DNA from: Saprospiraceae bacterium
GTDB taxonomy: Bacteria; Bacteroidota; Bacteroidia; Chitinophagales; Saprospiraceae
Assembly (NCBI GenBank): GCA_016714785.1
Contig: JADKCC010000002.1
Location: 434,001-498,000, forward strand
Direction: 5' to 3'
DNA length: 64,000 bases
A program made the translations under genes and the position numbers. A model generated the notes under the pieces. The model was not told the DNA's origin and searched no databases. It worked only from the letters and a program-made list of their open reading frames with translations. Shown in pieces: positions 48,007-58,201 of the stretch (position 1 is its first letter; the number at the start of each line of letters is the position of its first letter).

Positions 48007-48163
48007 TATGATACTTTGATGCTGTTGGACTGATACTTTAATGCATCAGTGGGATCTAGTGGGAATGCAGTGGGAACTCGATGGGAACTTAGTGGGAACT
48101 CGGTGGGAATGTGGTGGGATCAAGTACGGAACGTGTACGGAGCATGTACGGAGCTGATACGGA
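48007..48163 (+). repeat. Helically phased short-repeat array, right copy (11 units)
   Basis: Same leader as the left copy, then seven GTGGGA-type units at 48049, 48059, 48070, 48081 (ATGGGA), 48092, 48103, 48114 and four GTACGGA-type units at 48124, 48135, 48146, 48157 (ATACGGA). Every step is 10 or 11 bp. Relative to the left copy one unit of each class is absent; the rest is near-identical. Confidence 0.85.
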
Positions 48164-48180
48164 GACAAGCTTCCGATCAA

Positions 48181-48279
48181 ATTCATTCAAGTCTGTAAGA
48201 CTTGTTATTCAAAGTCATTTTTGCAATAGGTTACACCTATGGTTATCAAATTGAAGCCCTATCAGGCTTAGAAATGAAT
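48181..48279. repeat. 99 bp cruciform-like element with three hairpins
   Basis: Outer arms ATTCATT (48181-48187) and AATGAAT (48273-48279) enclose three hairpins: CAAGTCT-GTA-AGACTTG (48188-48204), ATAGGT-TAC-ACCTAT (48226-48240) and AAGCC-CTATCA-GGCTT (48254-48269). The first two have trinucleotide loops. It resembles REP-type palindromic elements in general form. Confidence 0.65.
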
Positions 48280-48355
48280 GATGTTTCAAAATCATAAAAG
48301 TAGAACTAATGTATTTAACATTTTAAACTTACTTAAAGAAAATGATGAACGAGTT

Positions 48356-48391
48356 AATTAAAAAGAGCCTGACAAAATCAACATTGTCAGG
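48356..48391 (-). terminator. Terminator downstream of the TonB-receptor remnant
   Basis: GCCTGACAA at 48366-48374 pairs with TTGTCAGGC at 48383-48391. On the minus strand it is followed by CTCTTTTTAATT. It lies 32 nt past the receptor stop and could also work on the plus strand. Confidence 0.8.
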
Positions 48392-48422
48392 CACTTTTTA
48401 TGCTGCATCTCTCTACCAAAAC

Positions 48423-51073
48423 CTACTTCAGACTATATCGCACACCAACATACATATTGATGCCCATGATAGGTCCCCAAGCCAATGAGCTATCAAAATA
48501 CTGCCCGAATGGGTCATGTGCTGCGATGATAGGATGGTCTAGCCGGTAATCGCCTATGTTTTCGCCACCAACGTATATTTCAAAACCACTTTTCCAGGTT
48601 TTGCTTATCTGTGCATTGCTGAGAAAGTAGGAAGGCGAAGCATCGGCCCATCTGTGATCTGCATCGTTGGCAGCTGTTGATGGTATTCTTACGGAGCTCA
48701 ACCAATTGATCGTATAGTCTATCATCCACCCTTTGCAAGGATGTAGTGCTAGATTGGCAAATGCACGCTGTGGTGATACCAATGGTTTGCGTAGCAATTG
48801 CTCGCCATAGGTGGTCTGAACATCATTGTATCTATATGCCAATCGTACATCTAACCATTTGGCGGAGCTAATCTCTGCTTGTAACTGAAAACTATTGGAA
48901 TAGGACTGACCTTGTAAATTATAAAAAACAACCTGTCTAGCTGATCTGTCCATATCTACAACGATCTGATTGCTAAAATCTATGCGATTATAATCAGCTG
49001 ATAAGGCCAATATTTGGGTGCCAATTTTGATTTCTTTTGTGGCGCTTATCCCTACATTCCACGCTACTTCCGCATTGAGTCCGTAAGGTTTTTCATCTTT
49101 GTTTTCACCTTCTACGATGATGGCCCTACTACTAGCAAATAGCCCAATGTTTTCTGCAAAGATACTGGCTGTTTTCTGCCCTCTACCTGCGGCTATCCGA
49201 AATACCGTACTTTGATTGGGTGCATATCTGATATTTAATCTAGGGGTAAAAAACAATCCATAATTATTGTGATAATCAGTTCGTCCACCCATGAGTACTG
49301 AAAATTTTTCTGAACCTTTGTAGGTATATTCACCAAAGATACCTTACACCCATTCATTCCTTTTATATTGGTCAGTTACTACGGTTTCATCGAAGTTGTC
49401 ATATTGAAAACTCGTACCCATGCGCACTTGATGGTCAGTATTATCGATGATGCTTTTGATAGATCATGTTAAAGTAAAGCGATTTTTGAGTAGCATCGTA
49501 TCTTCGCAACCCAAACTGCGCCTTTTGGTCATGATATACACCCGAAAACTGAAATCCTAGGGTTTTATAAGGTGAATTTAGATTGACAAAACCACGTTTT
49601 GCCCACACTTCAGCCCGATTGGTGGTCATATCTGCTCCCCATGTTTGATATCTTAGGGACCTTGCAGGGTCAAAGTCCATCTGCCCACTGATATTGTCAG
49701 CAAAGGTGAGTTTCATGCCTATCTGTCCTTCTTGGCCTTCGTTATTGGTCCATTTCCATCGGTTGATGAATCCAAATTGTTTGCCTAATGGCATGTCTAG
49801 AAATCCATCATGGTTATGGTCTCTTCTTAGGTTGCGGGTGGATGCATGAAGTAAGGTGGCTGTGCTCCAACGGTCATTTATCTCGTGTTTGGAAAATGTG
49901 TTCATTTCTAATCTTGCTGCTTGGCTGGCATAAGCATTCAATGACAATTTACCATCATGACAAGGTTTCAATAATTCAACATTGATTTTCCCAGTAATGC
50001 TCTCGAATCCATTGACTACTGATCCTGCACCCATATTGAGTTGCATGCCTTCCACCCAAGTACCGGGTGTGAATGACAAACCTTGCAGAGCTGCCAAACC
50101 ACGTACATCAGGCATATTTTCCCTAGTTATCTGCACATAAGGTCCCGCTAGTCCAAGCATTTCTATTTTTCGGGTTCCTGTGATGGCGTCTGTTGCTGAA
50201 GCATCTACAGCTGGTGTAGTATCAAAAGATTCTGCAAGATTACAGCATGCCGCTTTTAATAACTATTTGCTAGATATATTGAGCACTTTTACTGTTTCTA
50301 GGTAAGATATTTCTGTAGTTCTCTTCTTATGGATGATTTCTACCGCATCAAGTAGATTTGGTGAGGATATGATGATATTTACTTTGCCAGCTTTGGTAAT
50401 CATCATAGTTGTCAGGACTATACCCTACATAGCTGACGATCAGATATTCTTTTTTACCACTATAAGGTATAGAAAAATAACCCATTAGGTCTGATACGGT
50501 ACCATCGTTGCTTCCACTCCATCTGATATTAGCACCTATCAATGGCATCATAGTGCCATTATCCGTTTTTTCAAAAACTGTTCCTGTTAGCTGATTGCTA
50601 TTTTTGTTACCGTGATCATTGCCATCATCGTCAGAATGGTCGTGCCCGTCATTTTCTGAATGGTCATGCCCATCGTGTTCAGAATGACCTTGTTCATCAT
50701 TTTCAGGCTGACCTGTAGTATCGCTCCTATAATGACAACAAGCATGTAAAGCCTCGTATGCTTCATCATTGGCTTTTTGTCCATCAGTATCATGACCTAA
50801 AGCCAATAAAGCATCCACCAATTCTTTCTTTTGGAATAAAGATTGGACTTCTATGAATAACATTTGTTTATCAATATTGTATGTCGCAGTATTAATTCCA
50901 ATTACTTTTAGTGCTGCGGTTTCTATTCTTTCTTGGCACATACCACATGCACCACTTACAGGAATATTGATTTTTTCTTGAGCGGATGCGCTCGTAGCAA
51001 TTATAATGATCGTACCAACTATAAAAGTCAGCATTTTTATAAAATGAACCATTGGTAAAATTTTAATTTTCAA
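48423..51073 (-). pseudogene. TonB-dependent receptor with N-terminal heavy-metal-associated domain and His-rich linker, four lesions
   Basis: Signal peptide, then an HMA-like domain (VSGACGMCQERIE, a CXXC metal site), a His/Asp-rich linker (repeats of GHDHS), a carboxypeptidase-like domain (LIGANIRWSGSNDGT), a plug (GLAGPYVQITRENMPDVRGLAAL) and a beta-barrel ending at 48423. Reading order is broken four times: frameshift near 50385-50400, TAG at 50263-50265 (SSK*LLKAACC, where E is expected), frameshift near 49445, and TAA at 49344-49346 (RNEWV*GIFGEYTYKG). The full frame would be about 880 residues. Two nonsense codons plus two shifts point to decay. Probable former role: uptake of a metal or metal complex. 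Confidence 0.8.
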
Positions 51074-51086
51074 AAATAAGGATGAT

Positions 51087-51107
51087 TTCAGCTAAATTGG
51101 AGCTGAA
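51087..51107. repeat. 21 bp dyad upstream of the HMA-TonB receptor
   Basis: TTCAGCT, seven bases, AGCTGAA: perfect 7 bp arms, 14 bp before the receptor ATG. It could be a regulator site or a leader hairpin. No T-tract supports termination. Confidence 0.45.
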
Positions 51108-51149
51108 TTACTGTAGGTTGGGCACACCAATCCTAATCAATTTTGAAAA

Positions 51150-51521
51150 TTATGCGTTGGGTGGATAGGCTATAGAAGGATGAAAATCATAGCTATGTAC
51201 GAATACAGGGTAGATTATTTTTTTGGTAATTTCTATCTCTTCCAACCATTTGATTTTGGAAAATTGAAATGTATTTAAAAAGACTTTCGCACACGTCAGG
51301 CACTGACAATTGTCGCCACAACAGCCATCTTCGTCTTTATGGTCATCATGTTTTTGTTCTTTTTTTGAGCAGCAACTTTTTTTAGTTGTAGATTTTACAT
51401 CGATATCCATTTTACATTCTTTGACTGCTGTGGTAGAGTGACTTTTGTCAAAAGTAGGACCACAGACAGATAGAGACTGGCAAAAAATGATAATGGATAA
51501 TATTAATGTTACTACTTTCAT
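51150..51521 (-). CDS. Small secreted Cys/His-rich protein, putative metal binding
   Basis: 123 residues. A signal peptide (VVTLILSIIIFCQSLSVCG) is followed by a strongly metal-like segment: SCCSKKEQKHDDHKDEDGCC, then GDNCQCLTCAKV. The C terminus (FVHSYDFHPSIAYPPNA) is not metal-like. It lies 76 bp upstream of, and on the same strand as, the HMA-TonB receptor, so the two were likely one metal-handling unit. No named family is recognised. It looks intact while its partner is broken. Confidence 0.65.
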   Translation of the reverse strand: MKVVTLILSIIIFCQSLSVCGPTFDKSHSTTAVKECKMDIDVKSTTKKSCCSKKEQKHDDHKDEDGCCGDNCQCLTCAKVFLNTFQFSKIKWLEEIEITKKIIYPVFVHSYDFHPSIAYPPNA

Positions 51522-51531
51522 AAAACTGTTG

Positions 51532-51539
51532 CAAAAGTA
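51532..51539 (-). promoter_or_regulatory. -7 promoter box TACTTTTG for the Cys/His-rich gene
   Basis: Minus-strand match to TAnnTTTG only 10 nt before the ATG, predicting a very short leader. Confidence 0.5.
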
Positions 51540-51654
51540 ATACTATTTAAAATATAAATCAAGTTCTGCATTTTTTAACTTAAGATTAGGATGTGAAATG
51601 AATAAATATTCGCCATTAAAATCTAAATATCCTGAAATTTTAGGTAAAATAGCT

Positions 51655-51662
51655 TACTTTTG
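51655..51662 (+). promoter_or_regulatory. -7 promoter box TACTTTTG for hflX
   Basis: Matches TAnnTTTG, 17 nt before the hflX ATG. Confidence 0.65.
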
Positions 51663-51679
51663 TATTTAAATATCAAATT

Positions 51680-52893
51680 ATGACAGACGCCTGGAAAGTA
51701 GGTAAAGAAGAGAAGAAAGGAATTTTAAAAACCAATGAATATTGTATATTAATAGGTGTCATCACCAAAGATGAAGATGAAGCACAAGTGATGGAGTATC
51801 TAGACGAACTAGATTTTTTGGCCAATACGGCAGGTGCTATTACCAAAAAAGTATTCACCCAAAAGATGCCACATCCTAATGTAAAGACTTTTGTGGGCTC
51901 TGGAAAACTAGAAGAAATCAGAGAATATATCGAAAGGAACGAAGATATCACTTTGGCTATTTTTGATGAGGATCTGACAGGCAAGCAGAATAGTTTTCTT
52001 GAAGAGTATCTCAAGGTCAAAATTGTAGATAGGAGTACATTGATTTTAGACATATTTGCCGAAAGAGCACAAACGGCACAAGCAAAAACACAAGTAGAGT
52101 TGGCCCAAATGCAGTATCTTTTGCCTAGGCTGAGAGGACTTTGGACACACTTGGAGCGGCAACGTGGTGGTATAGGTATGCGCGGACCTGGTGAACAGGA
52201 AATAGAAACCGACCGTAGGATCATCAGGGATAAAATTGCATTACTCAAAAAGAGACTTGAAAATAGATCAACAAGCACAAACACAACGCAAAAACCGTGG
52301 CGAACTCATCCGTGTATCATTGGTAGGTTACACCAATGTTGGTAAGTCCACACTGATGAATGTGTTGAGCAAATCTGATGTTTTTGCAGAAAATAAACTT
52401 TTTGCTACCTTAGATACGACTGTCAGGAAAGTGGTATGGGATACTATGCCTTTCTTACTATCAGATACAGTAGGTTTTATCAGGAAATTGCCCCATCATT
52501 TGGTAGAAAGTTTTAAATCCACACTAGATGAGGTAAGAGAAAGTGATATTTTGATCCATGTGGTAGATATTGCGCATCCTCAGCATGAAGACCATATCCT
52601 AACTGTCCAAAACACCCTTAATGAACTCGGTGCATCTGATAGGACTACGCGGATGGTTTTTAATAAGGTAGATCTCTATAGAGAAAAAATATTTTGACGA
52701 TTATCTAGATCAAGGTACCAAAGTAGAAATCATGCAAGAAATTAGAGAGAAATTTAGCAATATGTATAATTTCCCCAATGTATTAATCTCCGCTACGGAT
52801 AAAGAAAATATAGATTTGCTCAGAGATACGCTCAAAGATATGATCATGGAAGAGTATAAAGTAAGATATCCATTCCAAGTCAAAAGTTGGTAA
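51680..52893 (+). CDS. hflX: Ribosome-splitting GTPase HflX, two frameshifts
   Basis: HflX splits stalled or hibernating ribosomes after stress. The N-terminal HflX domain contains HPNVKTFVGSGKLEEI and ELAQMQYLLPRLRGLW; LERQRGGIGMRGPGEQEIE is the linker. The G domain has VGYTNVGKSTLMN, DTVGFIRKLPHHLV and NKVD. The frame shifts in the A4 run at 52260-52263 (between KKRLE and IDQQAQTQRKNRGEL) and again in the A6 run at 52684-52689 (YRE-KYFDDYLDQG). Removing one A at each gives an uninterrupted 403-residue protein ending VRYPFQVKSW. Confidence 0.92.
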
Positions 52894-52923
52894 GAAAATA
52901 TTCGAAATGTAAAAGCAATAGAC

Positions 52924-54010
52924 ATGGACATTCTTAAAAAATACGCACATCTTTTGGTTCATTATTGTCTAGAACTAAAAGCGGGAGAAAAATTTTATAT
53001 CTCTACTACGACGTTGGCCGAACCGTTGCTGAGAGAAGTGTATAGAGAAGCCATCAAAGTCGGTGCTTTGGTAGATTTTCAGATGTCATTCAGAGAGCAA
53101 CATAAAATATTTTTGGCCGAAGCCAATGATGATCAACTCGATTATGTATTACCTGCATACCAACAAATGATGGAGACTTATGATGCATATTTAGTCATCA
53201 GAGCGCCGTACAATGTGCGAGAAGACCAAAGTAATGATCCTGTAAAGTCAGCCAAACGTCAAAAGGCGCTCAATGTAGTGAATCAGATCTATTCAGAGCG
53301 TATCGCTGACCGAAGTCTTAAAAGATGTTTGTGCCAGTTTCCTACACAAGCATCTGCCCAAGAAGCAGGCATGAGCTTAGAAGAATATGAAGATTTTGTG
53401 TATAGTGCTTGTCATTTGTATGCAGAAAAACCCGAAAATGAATGGCTCAAAGTAAGAGCGGAGCAACAAAATGTAGTAGATTACTTAAATCAATGCGACC
53501 AAATTACTTATAAGAATAAAAAATCTGACATCACTTTTAGTGTTAAAAATAGGATATGGATTAATTCTGATGGGCGATCCAATATGGAGAAGTAGTTACT
53601 GGTCCTATAGAAAATAGTGTCAATGGCCATATTTATTTTAACTACCCTATAGTGTATATGGGTCATGAGGTAGAAGGCGTTACGTTGTATGTAAAAGATG
53701 GTGAAGTACAATCATGGGAAGCTGAAAAAGGCAAAATTTCCTTGATGATATCTTCAAAATAGATGGGGCAAAATACTTTGGTGAGGTAGCTATTGGAACC
53801 AACTATAATATACAACGCACGACAAAAAACATCCTTTTTGACGAAAAAATAGGCGGCTCTATACACATGGCTATAGGACAATCTTACAAACAAACAGGAG
53901 GCACCAATCAATCACCGATACATTGGGATATGATCACCGATATGAAAGATGGTGGTGAAATATGGACTGACGGAGTATTGATTTATAAGGATGGTATGTT
54001 TTTGATATGA
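52924..54010 (+). CDS. Peptidase M29 family aminopeptidase, two frameshifts
   Basis: Metal-dependent leucyl-type aminopeptidase, about 364 residues after repair. The N-terminal part is intact to GRSNM. Near 53581-53590 a short deletion (about seven bases to restore the usual MPSGEV) shifts the frame. A second shift in the A4 run at 53733-53736 needs one more A, giving NFLDDIFKIDGAKYFGEVAIGTN. Metal-site parts are GEVAIGTN, GGSIHMAIGQSY and IHWDMITDM. It starts 30 nt after hflX, probably in the same transcript. Confidence 0.88.
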
Positions 54011-54045
54011 AGATAAAGAACAAAGATATTTTTTGTGTTGATCAA

Positions 54046-55908
54046 CTAATCGATCTCCAACCTTTTGCCAGAAGGATATTTTATCGTGTATTTTAACTCT
54101 TTAGTTTGTTCTGATTTAGGTTTCACTTCTATATCCCAAGTCACAATACGGGTATCAGGGTGTATTAAACCCGTTTTTGCTTCAAAATCAAATATTTCAA
54201 TTGATTTGTCTGTGGACAAAGGAATGTGATCTTGCATTTTTACCCTAATAGGTTGGCTTTTATTATTTTTTATAGATAAAGAATATGCTCTGATTTCTGT
54301 TGTATTACCTGACAAAAATGATTTTTTGGCGAATTCTTTAATTTTAGTCCTTTCAACTACCACACTTTGATCTCTACCTAAAGATATTTGAAGAGTATCT
54401 CCTGCTGTTTTTGTATTTAATGCAGATTGACCAAGATATTTTCCTTCCAAATATAAATTGATCTTTCCATCTAGCAAATTGTAATCTTGCCATCCTACAA
54501 TTCCTGCTGTCAAAAATACTGATTTGTCATATTTGGGTACTGTGTAATAATGGTATTGTGTCGGAATTTGGTGCGTCAATACATCTACCATAACCATAGT
54601 AGTACTGCTTTTAATCGTAATGGTCTCTTTCAAATCATAAGAAAAAGTGGTGGGTTGGTAAGAAATATTGGTTGGAGAATCATTAAAATCCTTAAGAACT
54701 TTATCTTTAGCAATTTCTATACCTGAGCTTTTACCAGCTAAACTTCCAACCACAACAATTTCATCCAATAATTTACCTTCAGACAGCATAAAATTCATAT
54801 TTTCATTCTGAATTGTACTTTCTAATGTTTCATAACCTGCATAACTTATAATTACATTTTTTGCACCATTTGGTAAAGGCAAATAGTATTTCCCTTCTAT
54901 ATCTGTGATTGTTCCGATTTCATTAAATTCTTTCAACACTACATTTTCTCCGATAATTACTGCTCCATCTTCATCAGTAACAATACCAGAAATGGACTTT
55001 ATATTTGAAATATTACCAAAATTTGCATTGTTTGGATTTTTATATTGATAGTAACTTAGATACCAAGGATTTATAATAGGAAACGTCTCAGTTCCTGATG
55101 GTTGTCCATTGGAAACTGAGAGTTTTATGTTTTCCCAATCTTCACCCGTATTTTGAATTATAGATGCTTTCATATTCATTTCTATAGGTTGGGATATGTC
55201 CAGAACACGTACATCATAAGTTGGATACCAAGAAGAAAACATTGTAAAATAAGAAATTGCAAATGTTGATGTTCCATTCTCCAACACTTCTACTTCCACT
55301 TCTAATTGAATTTTTGTAATAAATTCTTTATTCCTGACTGCATGAATTCTTTTTCTTATTTCTTTAATATCATTGGTATGTTTTAAGAGCTCATTTTTTT
55401 GCACTTGGGTTGCCATAAATATTTCAGTTAGTTTTGTGGAGTTAAAATGTAGTACATCCTTTAGTTCCAAAGGTTTAATAGCATAATTTTCAGTGAAAGA
55501 AGGTTGGTTTTTTCTCAAGATTGCTTCTTCTTCCATCAAGACTTTAAGTTTGATTTCGGTTATCTGCAATAATGATTGAATTTGTGAAATGGAATCTTCC
55601 ATGCTATTGACTAGCATTAAATCGGAATTATTTTTAGTTTTAACTGCACTTGATTTTACAGAGATAATTTTAACCTTTTCATCTGCCGATATTTGAATAC
55701 TATTTATATCCAATGTAGATGGAATATCTGAAAAAAGTAATTTTGTTTTTCCTTTCTGAAGTTCAATTTGTGTTGTTCTTTTTATAAAAGCGCCATTCAA
55801 ATATAAGGTAGCACTTTCAATTTTTGATTTTACAATCACTTGATTGAAGCTTGTCAAATAGAACAAACATAGTATAAAGGTAAGGAATTTAGATTTTGAA
55901 ATTTTCAT
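54046..55908 (-). CDS. DUF4139 (MuiA-like) protein with inserted carboxypeptidase-like domain
   Basis: 620 residues with a signal peptide. The N-terminal domain (VIVKSKIESATLYLNGAFIKR, the DUF4140 pattern) is followed by a coiled segment (residues ~95-190). DUF4139 then follows: VEVLENGTSTFAISYFTMFSSWYPTYDVRV and the late KKSFLSGNTTEIRAYSLSIKNNKSQPIRV. Inserted in it is a carboxypeptidase-like domain (ISGIVTDEDGAVIIGENVVL ... LLDEIVVVG) ending in a TonB-box-like VVVG. The family includes the mucoidy inhibitor A type. Function is not established; probably periplasmic or surface exposed. Confidence 0.85.
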   Translation of the reverse strand: MKISKSKFLTFILCLFYLTSFNQVIVKSKIESATLYLNGAFIKRTTQIELQKGKTKLLFSDIPSTLDINSIQISADEKVKIISVKSSAVKTKNNSDLMLVNSMEDSISQIQSLLQITEIKLKVLMEEEAILRKNQPSFTENYAIKPLELKDVLHFNSTKLTEIFMATQVQKNELLKHTNDIKEIRKRIHAVRNKEFITKIQLEVEVEVLENGTSTFAISYFTMFSSWYPTYDVRVLDISQPIEMNMKASIIQNTGEDWENIKLSVSNGQPSGTETFPIINPWYLSYYQYKNPNNANFGNISNIKSISGIVTDEDGAVIIGENVVLKEFNEIGTITDIEGKYYLPLPNGAKNVIISYAGYETLESTIQNENMNFMLSEGKLLDEIVVVGSLAGKSSGIEIAKDKVLKDFNDSPTNISYQPTTFSYDLKETITIKSSTTMVMVDVLTHQIPTQYHYYTVPKYDKSVFLTAGIVGWQDYNLLDGKINLYLEGKYLGQSALNTKTAGDTLQISLGRDQSVVVERTKIKEFAKKSFLSGNTTEIRAYSLSIKNNKSQPIRVKMQDHIPLSTDKSIEIFDFEAKTGLIHPDTRIVTWDIEVKPKSEQTKELKYTIKYPSGKRLEID

Positions 55909-56057
55909 TTGATGTTATTTTAGAGATGACCAGTTTATAGTAAACATTTTTAACTGAAAAAACATCTCACAAATTAATCAACATTTCCATTTTAGTCGCT
56001 TATGAGACTTAAGACAAAATAATTCAACAATGGGGGTAAGATATTAATATTTACCAA

Positions 56058-58172
56058 TCACCGTCCAACCAATTCCAAAAATTCAACCTCTGTCAAAATC
56101 TGTACAGTGCCCAATTCTTGTGCTTTTTTAAGTTTAGATCCTGCCTTTTCGCCTACTACCAAGATATTCAAATTTGAGCTTACGGCAGAGATATTTCTAG
56201 CGCCTGCTTTGGCTGCTTTCTCTTCTGCTTCCTTGCGTCCCATTTGCAAAAGCGTACCAGTAAACAAGATGGTTTTACCAGAAAATACAGCGTCTTCTGC
56301 TACTTGCAGTGGCTTGTCTTCATCAGTTTGCGTAAGGTTTAAACCATAAGATTCCATTTTTTCCAGCATGGCTATATTGGTTTCATCTCTAAACCAAGTC
56401 GATACATTTTCGGCTACAACGGGTCCTATATCTTTGATTTCCAGATATCTATCTACAGACCATGATTGGAGATCCATGACATGCTGTATTTGCTCAGCGA
56501 TGAGTTTGCTGGCTTTTTTGCCCAAATGGTGTATTGTCAGTGAATGAAGTAATTTTTGGATAGGATTATTTTTTGCTTTCTTTATGGCAGCCTTGATATT
56601 TTCTGCGGATCTTTTGCCAAAACCTTCCAAACCAGCAATCTTTTCATAGTCAAGATTGTAAATATCACTCATATCTTTGAGCCATCCCAATTCGTAAAAT
56701 CGCTCCACATAAGATTTGCCAAAACCATCAATATCCATGGCATCTTTAGACACATGGAAGATCATTTTTGCAGTTCCTGAGCGCCACATACAGTTGGGGC
56801 ATCGCCAGGCAGCTTCTCCTTCTTCCTTGATGAGCGTAACTGTTTGTTCAGTGTTATTAATTGGGCAAAACTCAGGAAAATTGATGACTTGCTCATCGCC
56901 TTTTCGCAACTCTGCAAATGATTTGACGATATAAGGGATTACATCTCCGGCGCGCTCTACCAGTACGGTATCACCTAGGCGTAGGTCTTTACTTCGTATA
57001 AACTCTTCATTATGCAGTGAGATGGAAGATACCGTCACACCAGCTAAATAAACTGGCTCAATCTTCGCCACAGGTGTAATAGAACCAATCTTGCCTACTT
57101 GGTATTCTACGGCTACTAATTTGAAGTCGCTTGTTTGGCTTTAAACTTGAATGCAATGGCCCAACGTGGATGATGCGCAGTAAAACCACACTTTTCTTGC
57201 AATTCTAGACTGTTCACTTTAATGACCATACCATCTATCTCATAGGCATAGCTGTCTCGTTTTTCTTCCCAATATTTTACAAATTGGTGTACTTCAGAGA
57301 TATTTTTACACACTGCCTTTTCATCTTTAGGTATCTTAAACCCTAAGTCACCCAACATATTGATGCCAGAAATATGCGACTCTAGTTTTGGAAGTACGGA
57401 TTGTCCATTACTATCTACAGCATAAGCCACTTGATATACAAAGGCTTCTAGGCCTCGACGACGTGTTTCATTTGCATCCTTGGTGCGCAATCCACCCGTG
57501 GCGGCATTACGTGGATTGGCAATCAGTTAATCCTTCCTTCTCTCTTTCTTTATTCATTTTATCAAAATTGTCTTTTCTTATGAGCGCTTCTCCTCTTAGT
57601 TCAGCTTTGACAATACCCTTACTTGCAAATGCCGCTTTTAGCGGAATACTTGGCAATGTTTTAGCATTAGGTGTCATTTCTTCTCCCATAACTCCATTGC
57701 CTCTTGTAGCTGCTCGCACCAAAACATCATTTTCATAAACCAATGCGATACTACCTCCATCAAATTTTGGTTCTACACAATATTCAATTTCCATATCTGC
57801 TGATAGGTTGCAAAGTTTTTTCACGGCTGTATCAAAATCATTGAGATCGTCTTCATTGTAAGAATTGTCCAATGATAACATAGGGACTGTATGTTGCACT
57901 GGCGGAAAATCCCCTGACAAATCTGTACTAACTCTTTGTGTTGGCGAATCTGATGTTACCAATTCTGGATGCTCTACTTCGAGTGCTTCCAACTGTTTGT
58001 ACGAGATGTCATACTCATAATCAGAAATCAAGGGACTATCGTCTATGTAGTACTTTCGCTCGTGAAATACGAGTAAATCTCTTAATGATGGTAAATCAAA
58101 TAACGTAGCAGGACTTATCAAAAACCGCTTACTCAGCTGGACAAAAGATTGCTGTGATTCAGGTGTGTACAT
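56058..58172 (-). CDS. ligA: NAD-dependent DNA ligase LigA, two frameshifts
   Basis: Seals nicks in replication and repair, using NAD. ISDYEYDISYKQL opens the adenylation domain, and CVEPKFDGGSIALVYENDVL holds the catalytic KFDG lysine. Then come GLEAFVYQ, AYEIDGMVIKVNSLE, RWAIAFKFKA, the OB fold, a Cys4 zinc finger (CPINN ... CPNCMWR), helix-hairpin-helix repeats (GLEGFGKRSAENI) and a BRCT domain (GKTILFTGTLLQMGR). Lesions: two bases missing near 57520-57523 (GLTD-YANPRNAATGG) and one A missing at 57120-57122 (ATSKLVAVEYQVGKIG). Repaired length is about 705 residues. Confidence 0.93.
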
Positions 58173-58201
58173 TGGATTTGTTTATGTTCTGAATTGATTG
58201 G

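Larger units (their letters stand above)
46307..48422. other. 2.1 kb gene-free repeat-rich island
   Basis: No supportable gene on either strand. Open frames here are short, Lys/Phe-rich and lie across inverted repeats. The island holds a duplicated 46 bp direct repeat, two helically phased arrays, several chains of short hairpins, a 13 bp perfect inverted repeat, and a 99 bp cruciform-like element, each listed separately. The rest (for example 47250-47570) is AT-rich without visible structure. Confidence 0.8.

Noticed and set aside
46307..48422. Chromosomal origin (oriC) in the gene-free island
   Set aside because: I see no DnaA boxes of the TTATCCACA type and no dnaA/dnaN/gidA genes nearby.
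46307..48422. CRISPR array
   Set aside because: Units are 6-8 bp at 10-11 bp steps without unique spacers of 30 bp or more, and no cas gene is present.
52255..52270. Programmed frameshifting in hflX
   Set aside because: No slippery heptamer with downstream structure is evident, and a second shift at 52684-52689 is of the same homopolymer type; sequencing error is simpler.
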